Origin: Bacteroides faecium
GTDB taxonomy: Bacteria; Bacteroidota; Bacteroidia; Bacteroidales; Bacteroidaceae
Length of the DNA: 64,000 nucleotides
NCBI RefSeq assembly: GCF_012113595.1
Contig: NZ_CP050831.1
Coordinates: 5,270,001-5,334,000, forward strand
Direction: 5' to 3'
Below are positions 51,828-62,399 of this stretch, in pieces. Position 1 is the first letter of the stretch, and each line of letters opens with the position of its first letter. The notes below the pieces were generated by a model. It searched no databases. It was not told the DNA's origin and was given only the letters and a program-made list of their open reading frames with translations. Both the position numbers and the translations under genes were made by a program.

Positions 51828-52979
51828 TCAAAGAGTATATACAAAATCCGGTTTGGCACATTTGCCAACCACCCATCTATATAAATCGTTCATCATACCA
51901 GCCACTTTATGTTGCTCATATTCTTCTTCCATCAGCTTGCGCCCACGAGCACCCATAGCTACAACTTCAGCTTCCGACATACTCAATATTTCAAGCATCA
52001 CCTTCGCAATAGTCTCAGGTTCATTGTCCTTCCACCATCCACACTGACACTCATTCAATTCACCCCAAGGCGTACCCAATGAAGCATATACTGGTGTACC
52101 ACAAATTAGAGCTTCAGGTACAATCATACCAAAGTTCTCTTGCGTACTGGGAACCATCAATGCCCATAAGCGTGATAGACGATCGTATTTATCTTTACCG
52201 CTCACAAACCCTACAAACTCCACACAATCATCCAGCCCTAAACGCTTAACTTCCGTTTTCAAGAACTCTTCATAACAATCATCGTATTTACCCATAATTT
52301 GTAAAGACAATCTGCTTTGCTCTTCTTCCGATAAAAGAGTAAGCGCATAAATTAGATTCTCTACTCTTTTAATAGGATGCAACCGTCCCAAAAAGCCTAT
52401 CTGTTTACGACCTTCAGGTTTATTGACAATAGCTTCCACTCCTTTTGGAAAAACCACAGGATTAGGAATTACCGCAATAGGACCTTTATAGCCGAAAGTT
52501 CTACAATGTTCCATTTCTTGCTTGCAGGTAGCATGTAGACAAGTCGCGTTATGCACATCCTTATTAAACCATAATTTCAGCATAGGCCACTTTTTCCATC
52601 GCTTAATAGCAAGTGCAGAAGGATACAGCATACCATGGGGAGAAATAATATATGGCTTCTTTTTGGCACGTGCCATTTTACAAGTTACGTGGTTAGAATA
52701 CATCCACAAACCATTAGTATGGTAAATGTCACAATCAGATTCAGCTAAAGCACGCTGCAAATTGGCAGAAAAAGCTAAAGGCGTTTTATAATCATTTGCC
52801 ACTTCAATAAGCCAGCCACTCCCTTTACCCAAATTAGGTCCCTTACCATCAGCGCTTTCGGTAGTTAGTAAATGAACTGTAGCTCCCAAGTCTTCCAACC
52901 CCTCCAAAAGGTCACGAGTACAAGTACTGGGACCACCAGATGAAGCTGATAATCCCTGTATAGTCTGTAATACTTTCAT
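51828..52979 (-). CDS. Glycosyltransferase family 4
   Basis: A 383-residue GT-B enzyme. The N-terminal domain starts QTIQGLSASSGGPSTCTRDL, the Gly-rich acceptor loop. The C-terminal nucleotide-binding domain has IGFLGRLHPIKRVENLIYAL near 195-214 and VPSTQENFGMIVPEALICG near 290-308, with the E-x7-E motif. Likely adds a sugar with retention of configuration. Confidence 0.9.
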   Translation of the reverse strand: MKVLQTIQGLSASSGGPSTCTRDLLEGLEDLGATVHLLTTESADGKGPNLGKGSGWLIEVANDYKTPLAFSANLQRALAESDCDIYHTNGLWMYSNHVTCKMARAKKKPYIISPHGMLYPSALAIKRWKKWPMLKLWFNKDVHNATCLHATCKQEMEHCRTFGYKGPIAVIPNPVVFPKGVEAIVNKPEGRKQIGFLGRLHPIKRVENLIYALTLLSEEEQSRLSLQIMGKYDDCYEEFLKTEVKRLGLDDCVEFVGFVSGKDKYDRLSRLWALMVPSTQENFGMIVPEALICGTPVYASLGTPWGELNECQCGWWKDNEPETIAKVMLEILSMSEAEVVAMGARGRKLMEEEYEQHKVAGMMNDLYRWVVGKCAKPDFVYTL

Positions 52980-52988
52980 TATTTTTAA

Positions 52989-54131
52989 TTATTCTGCTTT
53001 TGAACAAGGACCGTCTTCTACTACATAATTTTCACCTTGTAACATCGATTGGCACAATTTATACAATTGCTCGGCAGCATTCTTTGGACTCCACACATCA
53101 CGTATTGTCTTGTAAGCCTCTATGCTCATTCTTTCGCGTTCTTTAGGGTGTTTTATCAGCCAAAGTACTTTATCGAATAAATCATTCTTTTTCTTAAGAT
53201 TAAATGAAAAGCCGTTTATGCCCTCTTTTATAAGATAAGGAGTTGAACCTGTCTCTATGGAACTTACAGGACAACATCCGCAGCTCATTGCCTCATTGAG
53301 TACGGCACCCCATCCCTCATTCTTATCACTGGTAAAACAAAAAATGTCATGCATGCGCATAGTCTCTATCACTTTACTGTTATGCATACTACCAAGCAGG
53401 TGAACAACCCCCTTCAAACCTTTACGTTGTATTAAAGCTTCTATTTTACTATATTCGGGACCCGTTCCAATCATATTGATTATAAAATCCACTTTTTCAC
53501 GATAAAGCAAGGAAGCCAGTTGAAGCATCCGTTCCGGATGCTTCAACTGTAAAAATCTTGCTACCCACAAGATTTTTACAGTGGAAGCATTTCGCTTTGC
53601 CTTTTGTATAACTTCAATATCAATATCTGGTACAGCAGTAAAATATCCCCATTTATAACATTTCTTCTTGAATGACTGCATTAAACGAAAATCTCCTGCT
53701 GCATAAGCACTCGAACACAAAGCATAGAATGGCTTACCATGACAAGAAGTGTGATAATACCACTGTTGTTTAAGTAAACGAGGAGACAGTAAGTTTATCA
53801 CCCCACGTTTCAACCAACGTTCACTATTAATAAATGTAATTTTGTTTGTCCGAATCCTCTCTTTTAAAAATATCAAAGGCGCAGCAGCGTATATCATCAC
53901 ATCTACCTCACGAATTAACCTCAATGCCTTCTGCACAGATTCCTTACCATCAGCCAACCGAATCAAGTAGGGTCGGCTAGAAAAGTCATTCATATCTCCA
54001 CCTTTGCTATAGTCATTATCAACATCACCTGTCTCCACAAACCAAAAATTTCCATTGGTCAATTTATATAGTTCATCAGCAACACAAGCCTGATGAATAT
54101 TCAATGCTATTGATACAAATACTATTGTCAT
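52989..54131 (-). CDS. Glycosyltransferase family 4 (less conserved)
   Basis: A 380-residue GT-B enzyme with a divergent N-terminal half (IALNIHQACVADELYKLT) and a clear C-terminal half: KILWVARFLQLKHPERMLQL near 187-206 and CFTSDKNEGWGAVLNEAMSC near 282-301, where the E-x7-E motif ends. Substrates unknown. It starts 14 bases from the Wzy gene stop and ends 9 bases before the next start. Confidence 0.88.
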   Translation of the reverse strand: MTIVFVSIALNIHQACVADELYKLTNGNFWFVETGDVDNDYSKGGDMNDFSSRPYLIRLADGKESVQKALRLIREVDVMIYAAAPLIFLKERIRTNKITFINSERWLKRGVINLLSPRLLKQQWYYHTSCHGKPFYALCSSAYAAGDFRLMQSFKKKCYKWGYFTAVPDIDIEVIQKAKRNASTVKILWVARFLQLKHPERMLQLASLLYREKVDFIINMIGTGPEYSKIEALIQRKGLKGVVHLLGSMHNSKVIETMRMHDIFCFTSDKNEGWGAVLNEAMSCGCCPVSSIETGSTPYLIKEGINGFSFNLKKKNDLFDKVLWLIKHPKERERMSIEAYKTIRDVWSPKNAAEQLYKLCQSMLQGENYVVEDGPCSKAE

Positions 54132-54145
54132 ACCTCAAGTATTAT

Positions 54146-55369
54146 TTATTCCAACCTATTTTTCATTTTCTTATAATCAGCACAATGCCCAATCATCAAC
54201 CAATAAACAAAGCAGAGAAACCCACCTGCATATAAAGCATACCCCTCAAACATAGCATGTGTTATCATTGCAAGAAACATATACATTCTCATTTGGGCCA
54301 CTACGCTTCTATCCCTACGTACACTTTTGTATGCACTTAATAACACACATAAATAGGGTATCATACCAACCACTCCTGTCATAGAAAGAATAGATAAATG
54401 AGTAGAGCCTGACTCTACCCCACCCGCAGCATTATAATCTTCTGAGTTCCTCAAATCAACAGAACAAAACCCAATTCCCAAAACCGGATTCTCCTCAAAT
54501 TCTCGTATTCTATTATCCCATTTATCCTCACGACTATCAAATGTGCTACCAGCCTTTTCATTACGTTGCTGCTTAGTTATCAATCCCGTTGCAATTCTAT
54601 CTGCAATAGGTATAGCTACAATTGATGTTACTACCAGCAATCCAATAAGAGCCTTTCGGCCACCACCCAAGTCTTTCATAAAAAAAAGTGAATAAACAAT
54701 AGGTACAACCATAGCCAATGTAGCTCCTCTACTTGCTGACATTACAACTGCCGCTGCCGCTATAAAAAAAAGTGCAATAAGAATCTTTTTACGATAAACT
54801 ACATATGTGTTAAGAAACATCAATGCCACAAGTGCAGACATAGGTCCAAGTAACATTGAATGCGCATAGAGTCCTCCGAATACACCTGCTGACGTAACAT
54901 CATGCATCAAATCTTTACGCACTAAATTAATGCCGAGGAAATAACACACAAATGAACCTATTGTAAGAAATGTGAGAAGTATTAATATATTACGGTACAC
55001 AAGACTCCTAAAAGCTATTGCTGTAGGAGAAGAAATACATGACGTACATAGTAATGTTACACATAGAAACAATAAGTACCGGATATTAGAGTTGAAAAAA
55101 GGTTCAGTTGCCCCTAATGCACTTAGAAAAAAGGCTATATACATTACCACATACAGTCCATCGATTTTCAGTTTGCCACATGCCAATATATATAACAAAC
55201 AAACCATACACACGGGAATATATATACTTCCTAATAATGGAATACTAAAACCTGTTATGCCATTTATCGCAATTATCGTAAACAACCACGCCATTCGCTT
55301 ACAATTGATCGTAGCATCTACATTTGCAAAAACAGGTAAGTTTATCAAATAGTTAAGAATTTTATTCAT
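54146..55369 (-). CDS. O-antigen polymerase/ligase family protein (Wzy-like)
   Basis: A 407-residue inner-membrane protein with about 11-12 hydrophobic segments. Between the later ones is a large polar loop with SRGATLAMV near 209, RNEKAGSTFDSREDKWDNR near 268-286 and GIGFCSVDLRN then GSTHLSILSMTGVVG, the Wzy_C-type signature. Probably joins repeat units at the periplasmic face. It is the only polymerase candidate seen in the window. Confidence 0.88.
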   Translation of the reverse strand: MNKILNYLINLPVFANVDATINCKRMAWLFTIIAINGITGFSIPLLGSIYIPVCMVCLLYILACGKLKIDGLYVVMYIAFFLSALGATEPFFNSNIRYLLFLCVTLLCTSCISSPTAIAFRSLVYRNILILLTFLTIGSFVCYFLGINLVRKDLMHDVTSAGVFGGLYAHSMLLGPMSALVALMFLNTYVVYRKKILIALFFIAAAAVVMSASRGATLAMVVPIVYSLFFMKDLGGGRKALIGLLVVTSIVAIPIADRIATGLITKQQRNEKAGSTFDSREDKWDNRIREFEENPVLGIGFCSVDLRNSEDYNAAGGVESGSTHLSILSMTGVVGMIPYLCVLLSAYKSVRRDRSVVAQMRMYMFLAMITHAMFEGYALYAGGFLCFVYWLMIGHCADYKKMKNRLE

Positions 55370-55404
55370 TGTAATTCATCACAACGTATATAATAAAAAA
55401 TTTA

Positions 55405-56628
55405 TTAACTGATATACTTCAAATACCCTGAAACAAGAGTGTTTATATCATATGGATGTATCAAAGTCTGCTTCAAATTTTGCGATTTAGCATTAGCAAT
55501 CAATCTAGCCAATGTTTTATAATCATGTGGTTCAAATGTCCACAAATCTTCATCATCTTTCCCAATATATTCAGCAACCCCTTGATACTTACATATCATA
55601 AATGGTACACCACAGGCTGCCGCCTCAGTACATACACATCCAAATCCCTCAAAATAAGTTGGCAACACAAATAAATCCAACGATTGGTAATATCCCCTCA
55701 ATTGAGAATGCTCGAACTCAGAAAGTATCTCAATATATTGTGTCAAATTATTATTAACTATATATTGTTTACAGTTGCTCAATGTGGGGCCAGAGCCAAC
55801 AAAAATTATTTTAATATCATGAATGCCATTGTCAACAAGTATTTTTAGTGCTTTAAGGAGTGTTATTTGATCTTTCAATTCCACAAAGTTTGCTATACAA
55901 CCTATGGTATAAGGCTTAATGTTTACTCTTCTTTCTAAATCCTGCGTTTTTTCCAAGGGTTTAAACTTTTCACAATCAACTCCATTATATAATACATAAA
56001 CATCCTTTATTTTTGGTTTACGAACTCCTTTCACAGCACTTAATGCATTGCGGTAGTCATCATAATAAAGATGTTGCGGTGCATTAGGAAAACTCAGTAA
56101 AGAATCTTTCATTCCTTCACTGACGCAAACATGCAAATCCACTTTCTCAAACAATTCAATACTTTTATTTGCTCTAAAAATTGCATTCCATTTTTTTCTC
56201 GCCCATTTTCCATTACGTATGGTAAAGGGATCGCAATCATGATGTTGAACGATAGCTTTTATCTTTGGGTTAAGATTCTTCAGAGCCAAAGCATAGGCAG
56301 CAAACTGAGAAGTATGACCATGAGCTACTGCAATGTCATTAATCTGAATACCAAGTTCTTTGACTCTCTTTATGAATAGGTAGGAGTTAATATCATTTGT
56401 GAGTCCATTCAGAATATAAGAAGGCATTTCAATACTATCGAAGTAGTACACTTTTATCCCTTCATAGTCATAGGTCATAGTCCTTGTCCAAGGACACTTA
56501 GGCTTAAATACTATGACTTCATAGTCACTATTCTTTTCAATTGCCTTTACTTGATCATACACATAAGGACCTCTAAAGGAATCTTTCGTAGGAAAAAAAG
56601 GCGTAATAGATATATATAGCTTTTTCAC
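55405..56628 (-). CDS. Glycosyltransferase family 4
   Basis: A GT-B enzyme of 407 residues from the GTG at 56626-56628 (MKKLYISITPFFP when read as Met). The frame is open up to an ATG at 56707-56709, but that extension overlaps the acyltransferase gene and matches no family start. TIGCIANFVELKDQITLLKAL in the C-terminal domain and VLPTYFEGFGCVCTEAAACG with the E-x7-E motif are typical. The N-terminal FRGPYVYDQVKAI is the acceptor side. Confidence 0.88.
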   Translation of the reverse strand: MKKLYISITPFFPTKDSFRGPYVYDQVKAIEKNSDYEVIVFKPKCPWTRTMTYDYEGIKVYYFDSIEMPSYILNGLTNDINSYLFIKRVKELGIQINDIAVAHGHTSQFAAYALALKNLNPKIKAIVQHHDCDPFTIRNGKWARKKWNAIFRANKSIELFEKVDLHVCVSEGMKDSLLSFPNAPQHLYYDDYRNALSAVKGVRKPKIKDVYVLYNGVDCEKFKPLEKTQDLERRVNIKPYTIGCIANFVELKDQITLLKALKILVDNGIHDIKIIFVGSGPTLSNCKQYIVNNNLTQYIEILSEFEHSQLRGYYQSLDLFVLPTYFEGFGCVCTEAAACGVPFMICKYQGVAEYIGKDDEDLWTFEPHDYKTLARLIANAKSQNLKQTLIHPYDINTLVSGYLKYIS

Positions 56629-56680
56629 AGGATATATAATAAACTTTTCTACATTAATAAGATTAGAAATAGCATTCAAA

Positions 56681-57682
56681 TTACCATTCTCTTTTCTTAC
56701 TTTCGCCAAAAAATACCATTCTAGTGATAGGGTTAATAGAGATAATGCGGTCTATGATAAGACACAAAATTACCACAATAACAGCATATGCAAATGCTAT
56801 GACAAATTGTAAGAAAAAGCCCATAGGTACATTGACTACATCATGCAAACATTGTGGCAAAGTTGTTATAAACAAATAATGAATAGCATATATAGGTAAC
56901 GTGTTCTTGCCAACAATGCTCAATGCTTTAGCCCACTTTACTTTGTCAGGAATCTCTTTGCATGCCATCCATATTACCACGCAGCCACCAAGAGCTGTTG
57001 TAGCAAATATTGCATAGCTCTGCAAGTAAGAGAAATACCATCCCACAATAACCGTTACGAGACCTAATGCATATGTATATTTGTTCAAAACAGCACTATA
57101 TATACATGGATATTTCCGGCACATTATACCCAGTGCAAAAAAAGGGAAGTAGTACTGTACATTTTGTATAGGCAACAGTCCTGCAAGTTCTATGTCCTCT
57201 ATTTTGCCTATAAGTATAATCGCATAGAGGGTAGAATAAAGAACTATATCTGACACTATACCATACTTGAACTTCTTTGACGCATAAGCACACAATGTAC
57301 TTATAACATCACACCACCATAATGCCAAAAAAAACCAATACCCACCCCTGTATACCATTGATAGTGGAGATGTTACAACACCATTGCAGACGTTTAGCAA
57401 TACCGACCATACTATTAACGGAACAAGCAACGCTCTGGTGCGCAACACAAAACGATGTACAACAGCTTTCACACTCTCATCTCCGTCTTTATAAGCAAAG
57501 AAACCAGCTATCATGAAAAATATAGGCATTTGAACAATGCTCATAAATGCTCGTGGATAACTATCTGCCTGCATTCCAAATTCAAGAATGTGCCCCATAA
57601 CTACAAATAACATTGCTAGCCCACGCATGTAATCTAACTCGGGAATTCTTAAATAAGTTTTTTGTATCATTATACACATCAT
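56681..57682 (-). CDS. Acyltransferase family 3 membrane protein
   Basis: A 333-residue inner-membrane protein with about 10 hydrophobic segments. RIPELDYMRGLAMLFVVMGH near 12-31 has the family R-x10-H signature, FMIAGFFAYKD near 55 and the end IPYLFI-like AIHYLFITTLP are also typical. It probably O-acylates a sugar of the repeat. A GTG-started glycosyltransferase gene follows. Confidence 0.88.
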   Translation of the reverse strand: MMCIMIQKTYLRIPELDYMRGLAMLFVVMGHILEFGMQADSYPRAFMSIVQMPIFFMIAGFFAYKDGDESVKAVVHRFVLRTRALLVPLIVWSVLLNVCNGVVTSPLSMVYRGGYWFFLALWWCDVISTLCAYASKKFKYGIVSDIVLYSTLYAIILIGKIEDIELAGLLPIQNVQYYFPFFALGIMCRKYPCIYSAVLNKYTYALGLVTVIVGWYFSYLQSYAIFATTALGGCVVIWMACKEIPDKVKWAKALSIVGKNTLPIYAIHYLFITTLPQCLHDVVNVPMGFFLQFVIAFAYAVIVVILCLIIDRIISINPITRMVFFGESKKREW

Positions 57683-57714
57683 ATTGATTATATAGAAAAA
57701 ATTTAATCCAAAAA

Positions 57715-58731
57715 TTAAATCTTAGGCAAAAGTTTTCTATGCTTGATTATATATCTTAAACCGCTCAATTCAAAATGCAATAATGCAGGTTCAGGACTCA
57801 AACTCATCCTTGAACGAAACCATTTTCCTGACAAAGTATTCACAACATTAACATTACTAACTGCTGTAGAATAATTCATAGATTTCGCTATTTCCAAGCA
57901 CTCACAATCTACTTCTTGAGGACCACCAAAAGGAAAGGACAACACTTTGCTAGAACATTTCAAATCTGACATCAGTTCTTTTATTTTTTCTTCATGTGAA
58001 AGTTTTGCTAATGGATAATGAGAATACGTATGCCAACCGATCTCCCAACCTTTTGTTCTAAGTTCATTCAGTTGTTCAATGGTTGGACATCCCAATCTTT
58101 GTTCAGCATACTTCTTTGGCAATGATTTTATGACTGAATCAATGGGATAAGTTGCGTCCAGTGCGTTCAACAGCCTCACCCCCTTTGAAATAGAATCATC
58201 CAGAAATGCAGGCCATAACACGCTTGACCATATCTGTAGACGATTATTGTCAGTAACATGAATATCTAAGCATCTTTCACCAAATCTAAGTTTGTATTCA
58301 CCATTTGGCACATAGCTTACCCAATGCAAAAGCAAATCAATAGTAAGTGGTCTAGCTTCTTCATTTCTCTCACCATCATCACTATTTGGCGGCAATAATT
58401 GCCCAGAAACAAACAAATAGGCTGGGATACCTCTTGCAAACAAATATGGGGCTGCAATTTCCACTTGATTCTGATACCCATCATCAAAAGTTACCGTTAC
58501 AGTCTTTGCATCGTCAAGATCCAATGAAAAACCATAAAAACGTGAAATTTCATCTATGATGGTTTTAAAATCAGATAGCGAACACGAGACTCCGTTTGCA
58601 ACATTTTTTTCAAAACAATCGTCTGGCAATACATTATGAAATGTGATGATTCGTTTTCTATCCCTGTTGAAAAAATACGCCAATCTATGCAATTGTAAAA
58701 TATAACATATTTGAGCTATCAATTTTGTCAT
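57715..58731 (-). CDS. Polysaccharide deacetylase family protein
   Basis: A NodB-type hydrolase of 338 residues, expected to remove an N- or O-acetyl group. Motif 1 is TVTFDDGYQNQ with D83 and D84; motif 2 is WHTYSHYPLAKLS with His at about 234 and 238, the metal ligands; VLSFPFGGPQ is motif 3. No clear signal peptide, so it may act on a lipid-linked or nucleotide sugar inside the cell. It lies directly after the ATP-grasp gene. Confidence 0.88.
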   Translation of the reverse strand: MTKLIAQICYILQLHRLAYFFNRDRKRIITFHNVLPDDCFEKNVANGVSCSLSDFKTIIDEISRFYGFSLDLDDAKTVTVTFDDGYQNQVEIAAPYLFARGIPAYLFVSGQLLPPNSDDGERNEEARPLTIDLLLHWVSYVPNGEYKLRFGERCLDIHVTDNNRLQIWSSVLWPAFLDDSISKGVRLLNALDATYPIDSVIKSLPKKYAEQRLGCPTIEQLNELRTKGWEIGWHTYSHYPLAKLSHEEKIKELMSDLKCSSKVLSFPFGGPQEVDCECLEIAKSMNYSTAVSNVNVVNTLSGKWFRSRMSLSPEPALLHFELSGLRYIIKHRKLLPKI

Positions 58732-58763
58732 GTACTACAAAATATTTCTGTTACTAATAAAGG

Positions 58764-59924
58764 CTATAACAATCTTAATATTTTCTTGCTAACCTGCTTT
58801 ACGCTAACTACAACTATATGGATAAATGGTTTAGGATCATGCCAATCTAATACATAATAAGCATTTGCTGTTATTGCTTGCCAACACCATTTTAGGAATG
58901 AGACCTTTCCCTCAAATACATTATAAATATCCAATAATTGCATTAACAGATAAGGAGTTTTTATCCGAATGGATTCTATATAATCTTCAGTTAGTGTTCC
59001 TGTACAGTATTTAACCCAACACAGTGGATAGTTTACCCCCGCAGCCGTATACAAATACCCATTCCCATCATTACGCAAATTTATTTCCAAAAAATAAAAC
59101 TTATCACCTTTGCATAAAAGTTCTATACTAAAAATTCCATCATATTTTATCTCCTTTAAAAATATAGAAATCGATTTTTTGATTTGCTGAGGGTAATCAT
59201 TAATATCATCTAAACGTATGTAAACAGACTGTCGTTGCAAATCATCCCGAATCTTTCTCACTGCTCCTGTAATAATAGTGTCTTGACCATGATTATACGC
59301 AAAACCTACAACATCTATTTCGTAATCTTTATCAATATACTCTTGCAGCAGATAATCAACTCCTTCATGAAAACAGTTTTTTAATTCTTCTTCGTTTTCA
59401 CATCTGAACATATCTGTTTTTAAACTAGTAACACTGCTATTACCTTTTATTAAACAAGGAAAACTGATGCATTTAGGAATATCCTCCTTATTTGCAATAT
59501 GATAGGATTTTATTATTGAGAATCCACTCTTTTCAGCTATAGAAAATGTATTCCATTTATTCATATAATGATTTATCATTCCTTGCTGCTCATTCACATT
59601 AAAAATAAAGAATTTATCTTTCAATGCATCATAATGATTATCTAAAAAACATATTGAAGCATCGCTAGCACATAAAATAATAGGCTTATTAGGCTCGTTC
59701 CAATAATTCTTACGCAATATCTCAAGTGCATTGTCCAATGATTCAAGATGATAAAGTTCTGATATATATTTACTGAATCTCAAACTACACCAATCGAGTC
59801 TACAATGTTCCAAGAGTACTATAATTGGATATCTCTTTTTGCCTAAACTTTTTATCAATCCAAGTGTATTATAGTGACTTCCGCCAATAACAATAATCTT
59901 ATTGTCTGTACCTTTTTTTTTCAT
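58764..59924 (-). CDS. ATP-grasp family ligase
   Basis: A 386-residue protein. Pre-ATP-grasp region: IIVIGGSHYNTLGLIKSLGK; ATP-grasp core at about 120-300, with FPCLIKGNSS (Lys binding ATP) and LLQEYIDKDYEIDVVGF; the metal site is FLEINLRNDGNGY near 275-290. The family joins a carboxylate to an amine; in polysaccharide loci it may attach an amino acid or other acyl group to a sugar. A C-terminal helical region ends with basic residues. Confidence 0.85.
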   Translation of the reverse strand: MKKKGTDNKIIVIGGSHYNTLGLIKSLGKKRYPIIVLLEHCRLDWCSLRFSKYISELYHLESLDNALEILRKNYWNEPNKPIILCASDASICFLDNHYDALKDKFFIFNVNEQQGMINHYMNKWNTFSIAEKSGFSIIKSYHIANKEDIPKCISFPCLIKGNSSVTSLKTDMFRCENEEELKNCFHEGVDYLLQEYIDKDYEIDVVGFAYNHGQDTIITGAVRKIRDDLQRQSVYIRLDDINDYPQQIKKSISIFLKEIKYDGIFSIELLCKGDKFYFLEINLRNDGNGYLYTAAGVNYPLCWVKYCTGTLTEDYIESIRIKTPYLLMQLLDIYNVFEGKVSFLKWCWQAITANAYYVLDWHDPKPFIHIVVVSVKQVSKKILRLL

Positions 59925-59952
59925 AACAAATTACTTTTGTAATCAAGAAAAG

Positions 59953-60672
59953 CTATTTATGCAACTTATAAAGAATATAATCAAAAGAGCTCCCTAATAC
60001 TCGTCTAGCCTTAAATCCAATTTTCTCAAGCAACGACATGTCGCTCACTTTTTTTTCCCCATTACTAGGAATGCTAGTCACAAAATCTGTATTATTTTGT
60101 GTACAAACAGAAGGAAGAACTACATAAAGTTTTATAGCCTTGTGCCGTACCCATCGTGCCCAATGATCACAAGGAACACAAATTGGCAAATTCTCTTTCA
60201 AGAGAGCTTTTGCTGCAGGTTGAGTAATTATATAAGCATCAGTACAATATCCGTTATTTACTTCTCTTATTTCTTCTCCATCAACCACCTCGTTAGTATA
60301 ATTTGAAAGTAGAAAAACCTGAGGTAGACTGTGTTCTAAAAAGAGTTCCACTCGTTTTACTGTAGATTTGAAATTTTCCGTTAAAACAATATCATCTTCT
60401 AATATACACGCATAAGGAATATTTTCATCTATCATTCTCTGATAAAGTGAGTAATGAGATAAACAGCAACCTATTTCACCTAGCCAAATATCTCGCCCCG
60501 TACAACAACGAAACCGGAAATAATTCACTTTTGAATCTCTTTCTTCCTTTGGCATTTCCTTCGCATAAACAGCCGGGAAACGTTCATATGCGATACACAA
60601 TCTTTTGAGTTGAGCATCTGCTGCTATAAGACGATCTTTGTCTTTATCTAAATTTATCAAGAATGTTTGCAT
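59953..60672 (-). CDS. Glycosyltransferase family 25
   Basis: A 239-residue enzyme of the LPS/LOS galactosyltransferase type. TFLINLDKDKDRLIAADAQL at the start, EIGCCLSHYSLYQRMIDE near 68-85, and the DxD-like CILEDDIVLTENF near 88-100; ITQPAAKALL near 150 is also a family block. Overlaps the start side of the following unit: its start lies 16 bases inside the end of the upstream GT2 gene. Confidence 0.9.
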   Translation of the reverse strand: MQTFLINLDKDKDRLIAADAQLKRLCIAYERFPAVYAKEMPKEERDSKVNYFRFRCCTGRDIWLGEIGCCLSHYSLYQRMIDENIPYACILEDDIVLTENFKSTVKRVELFLEHSLPQVFLLSNYTNEVVDGEEIREVNNGYCTDAYIITQPAAKALLKENLPICVPCDHWARWVRHKAIKLYVVLPSVCTQNNTDFVTSIPSNGEKKVSDMSLLEKIGFKARRVLGSSFDYILYKLHK

Positions 60673-61622
60673 GTTAATACTGTTTTAAGCTTTGTTGCCC
60701 AAGATAATAGCCATGGCAGCTTTGTCGCTAACCAAATATAACGAGCCGAAGTCAAATGAATCCTTTTTTGTTCGTATTTACTCATAACTTCTTTAAATTT
60801 TTTCTGTAAAGGCCGATTCCATATCTTGCCAGTTACAGCATGAGAAGGTATGCATGTTGCGAGATTTGTAAGTCGAGGAAGAAAACCATTAGTTGGTTTT
60901 ATGTGATACTTGGAAATAAACTCATAAAGATTAGTCAAAACTTTGAAAGTATCATCTATAACTTGCTGATGAATGTTAGCATTATGATATGCAGAACCTT
61001 CACGAAGACGATAGTAATAATTGGTATAATGAATCTTTATAGGATTGGTTGTCAGCAACTCGCACTTACGCATGAATTCCAAGTCCTCGCCCAATATTAT
61101 ACTTTTTGTAAAACGAATGGCATACTCTCCATTTTTATCCCAAAATTTCCGGTTATACCATATAGTTGGATGCGTATATGAAATCCACCTTTTGTAAAAA
61201 GTATCTAAGTTATCGCATTCATCATATGATATAGTTTCAACAGCGTATGGAATTGCTTCGCCATCATTAAACATCTTAATGTCGAACATTACTATATCTT
61301 TTTCTTTCAATAATTCTACATCAACAGGTGTATTTGAATCAATAAGATCATCTGAATCAACAAACCAACACCATTGTCCTTTTGCTATATCCAGCCCTAA
61401 ATTACGAGCAACGGAGACACCTTCATTCTGTTTGTGAATTACCTTGAAGCGCGTATCTTTTACTGCATATTCATCACAGACGACGCCACTATTATCCGGC
61501 GTTCCATCATCTATAAGGATTGCCTCCCAATTGGTAAATGTCCAATTGATAATTGAGTCTAAACATGTACGTAGATATTTATCTACGTTGTAAACAGGTA
61601 TGATAATTGAAACTAAAGGCAT
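60657..61622 (-). CDS. Glycosyltransferase family 2
   Basis: A 321-residue GT-A glycosyltransferase. SIIIPVYNVDKYLRTCLDSI at 5-24, AILIDDGTPDNSGVVCDEY near 35-53, GVSVARNLGLDIAKGQWCWF then DSDDLID near 89-95. Typical of capsule and exopolysaccharide loci. It begins 36 bases after the broken acyltransferase gene and overlaps the GT25 gene by 16 bases. Confidence 0.92.
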   Translation of the reverse strand: MPLVSIIIPVYNVDKYLRTCLDSIINWTFTNWEAILIDDGTPDNSGVVCDEYAVKDTRFKVIHKQNEGVSVARNLGLDIAKGQWCWFVDSDDLIDSNTPVDVELLKEKDIVMFDIKMFNDGEAIPYAVETISYDECDNLDTFYKRWISYTHPTIWYNRKFWDKNGEYAIRFTKSIILGEDLEFMRKCELLTTNPIKIHYTNYYYRLREGSAYHNANIHQQVIDDTFKVLTNLYEFISKYHIKPTNGFLPRLTNLATCIPSHAVTGKIWNRPLQKKFKEVMSKYEQKRIHLTSARYIWLATKLPWLLSWATKLKTVLTCKHS

Positions 61623-61658
61623 AAATCTAAAAATATTACAATCAAAGGACAGGTTATA

Positions 61659-62391
61659 TCAATAAGCTAATTGCAAAAGTTTGAAGCGGGGAACCATCGA
61701 AAGTCTATAAACAACCACTGCTACAATTATGCAAATAAACACAGCGATAACGGTTAACATAATTGTACTTGGGTGTAAAAGAAATGATATAGCAGCCAAT
61801 ACTGTTCCATGAATACAATAAATAATAATTGAATAAACTCGTAACTGTTTATATACAGCAGAATCTTTTAATGGCATAGTGTAAAATACAGCAAACACAA
61901 GAATAGTAAATGGTATACTAATGTAGTCTATCGGACATACTGGCGTAAGCAATAAGATAGAAACAAGTAGAAGTAATTTTACATACTGTGGCGTCCTCCC
62001 AATAACTCTTACAAATTTATCTGACGAGCAATAATATCCTAACATCATCCAAAACATTCCTCTCCAAAATGAAAGAATTAGACTCCCTACATGCACTCTA
62101 TACCATATATGGCAACTGTACAACTATCCAAAAAAGATAAAGAAATAATGTTCTTTTTTCAAACATAAGTAATTGCCTATTCTTTTCTTTAGTTGTTGTA
62201 AGGCTACGTACCTTACGGAAAAAGAAAAAAGAAGAGATAACAAAAAATGTTGATACACAGACATTGGATATATTGTTTATGAGTACTCCAAAATAATCAT
62301 TGGCAAGCATCTCGAAAACACAACTATGTACGCCAACGATGATGATTGACATTATGAACTTTAACAAATCAATACCGTTTAGATTTCTCAT
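61659..62391 (-). pseudogene. Broken acyltransferase family 3 gene
   Basis: Two frames that together make an acyltransferase. The first (62098-62391, 97 codons) has the usual start MRNLNGIDLLKFIMSIIIVG and ends QLPYMV; the second (61659-62123) continues in another frame with WYRVHVGSLILSFWRGMFW and the C-terminal membrane segments. A one-base shift near 62100-62115 would join them. The sum is only about 245 residues, against about 330 for the family, so a central piece is probably missing too. The gene is likely inactive unless the frame is restored. Confidence 0.75.
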
Positions 62392-62399
62392 AATAATGA

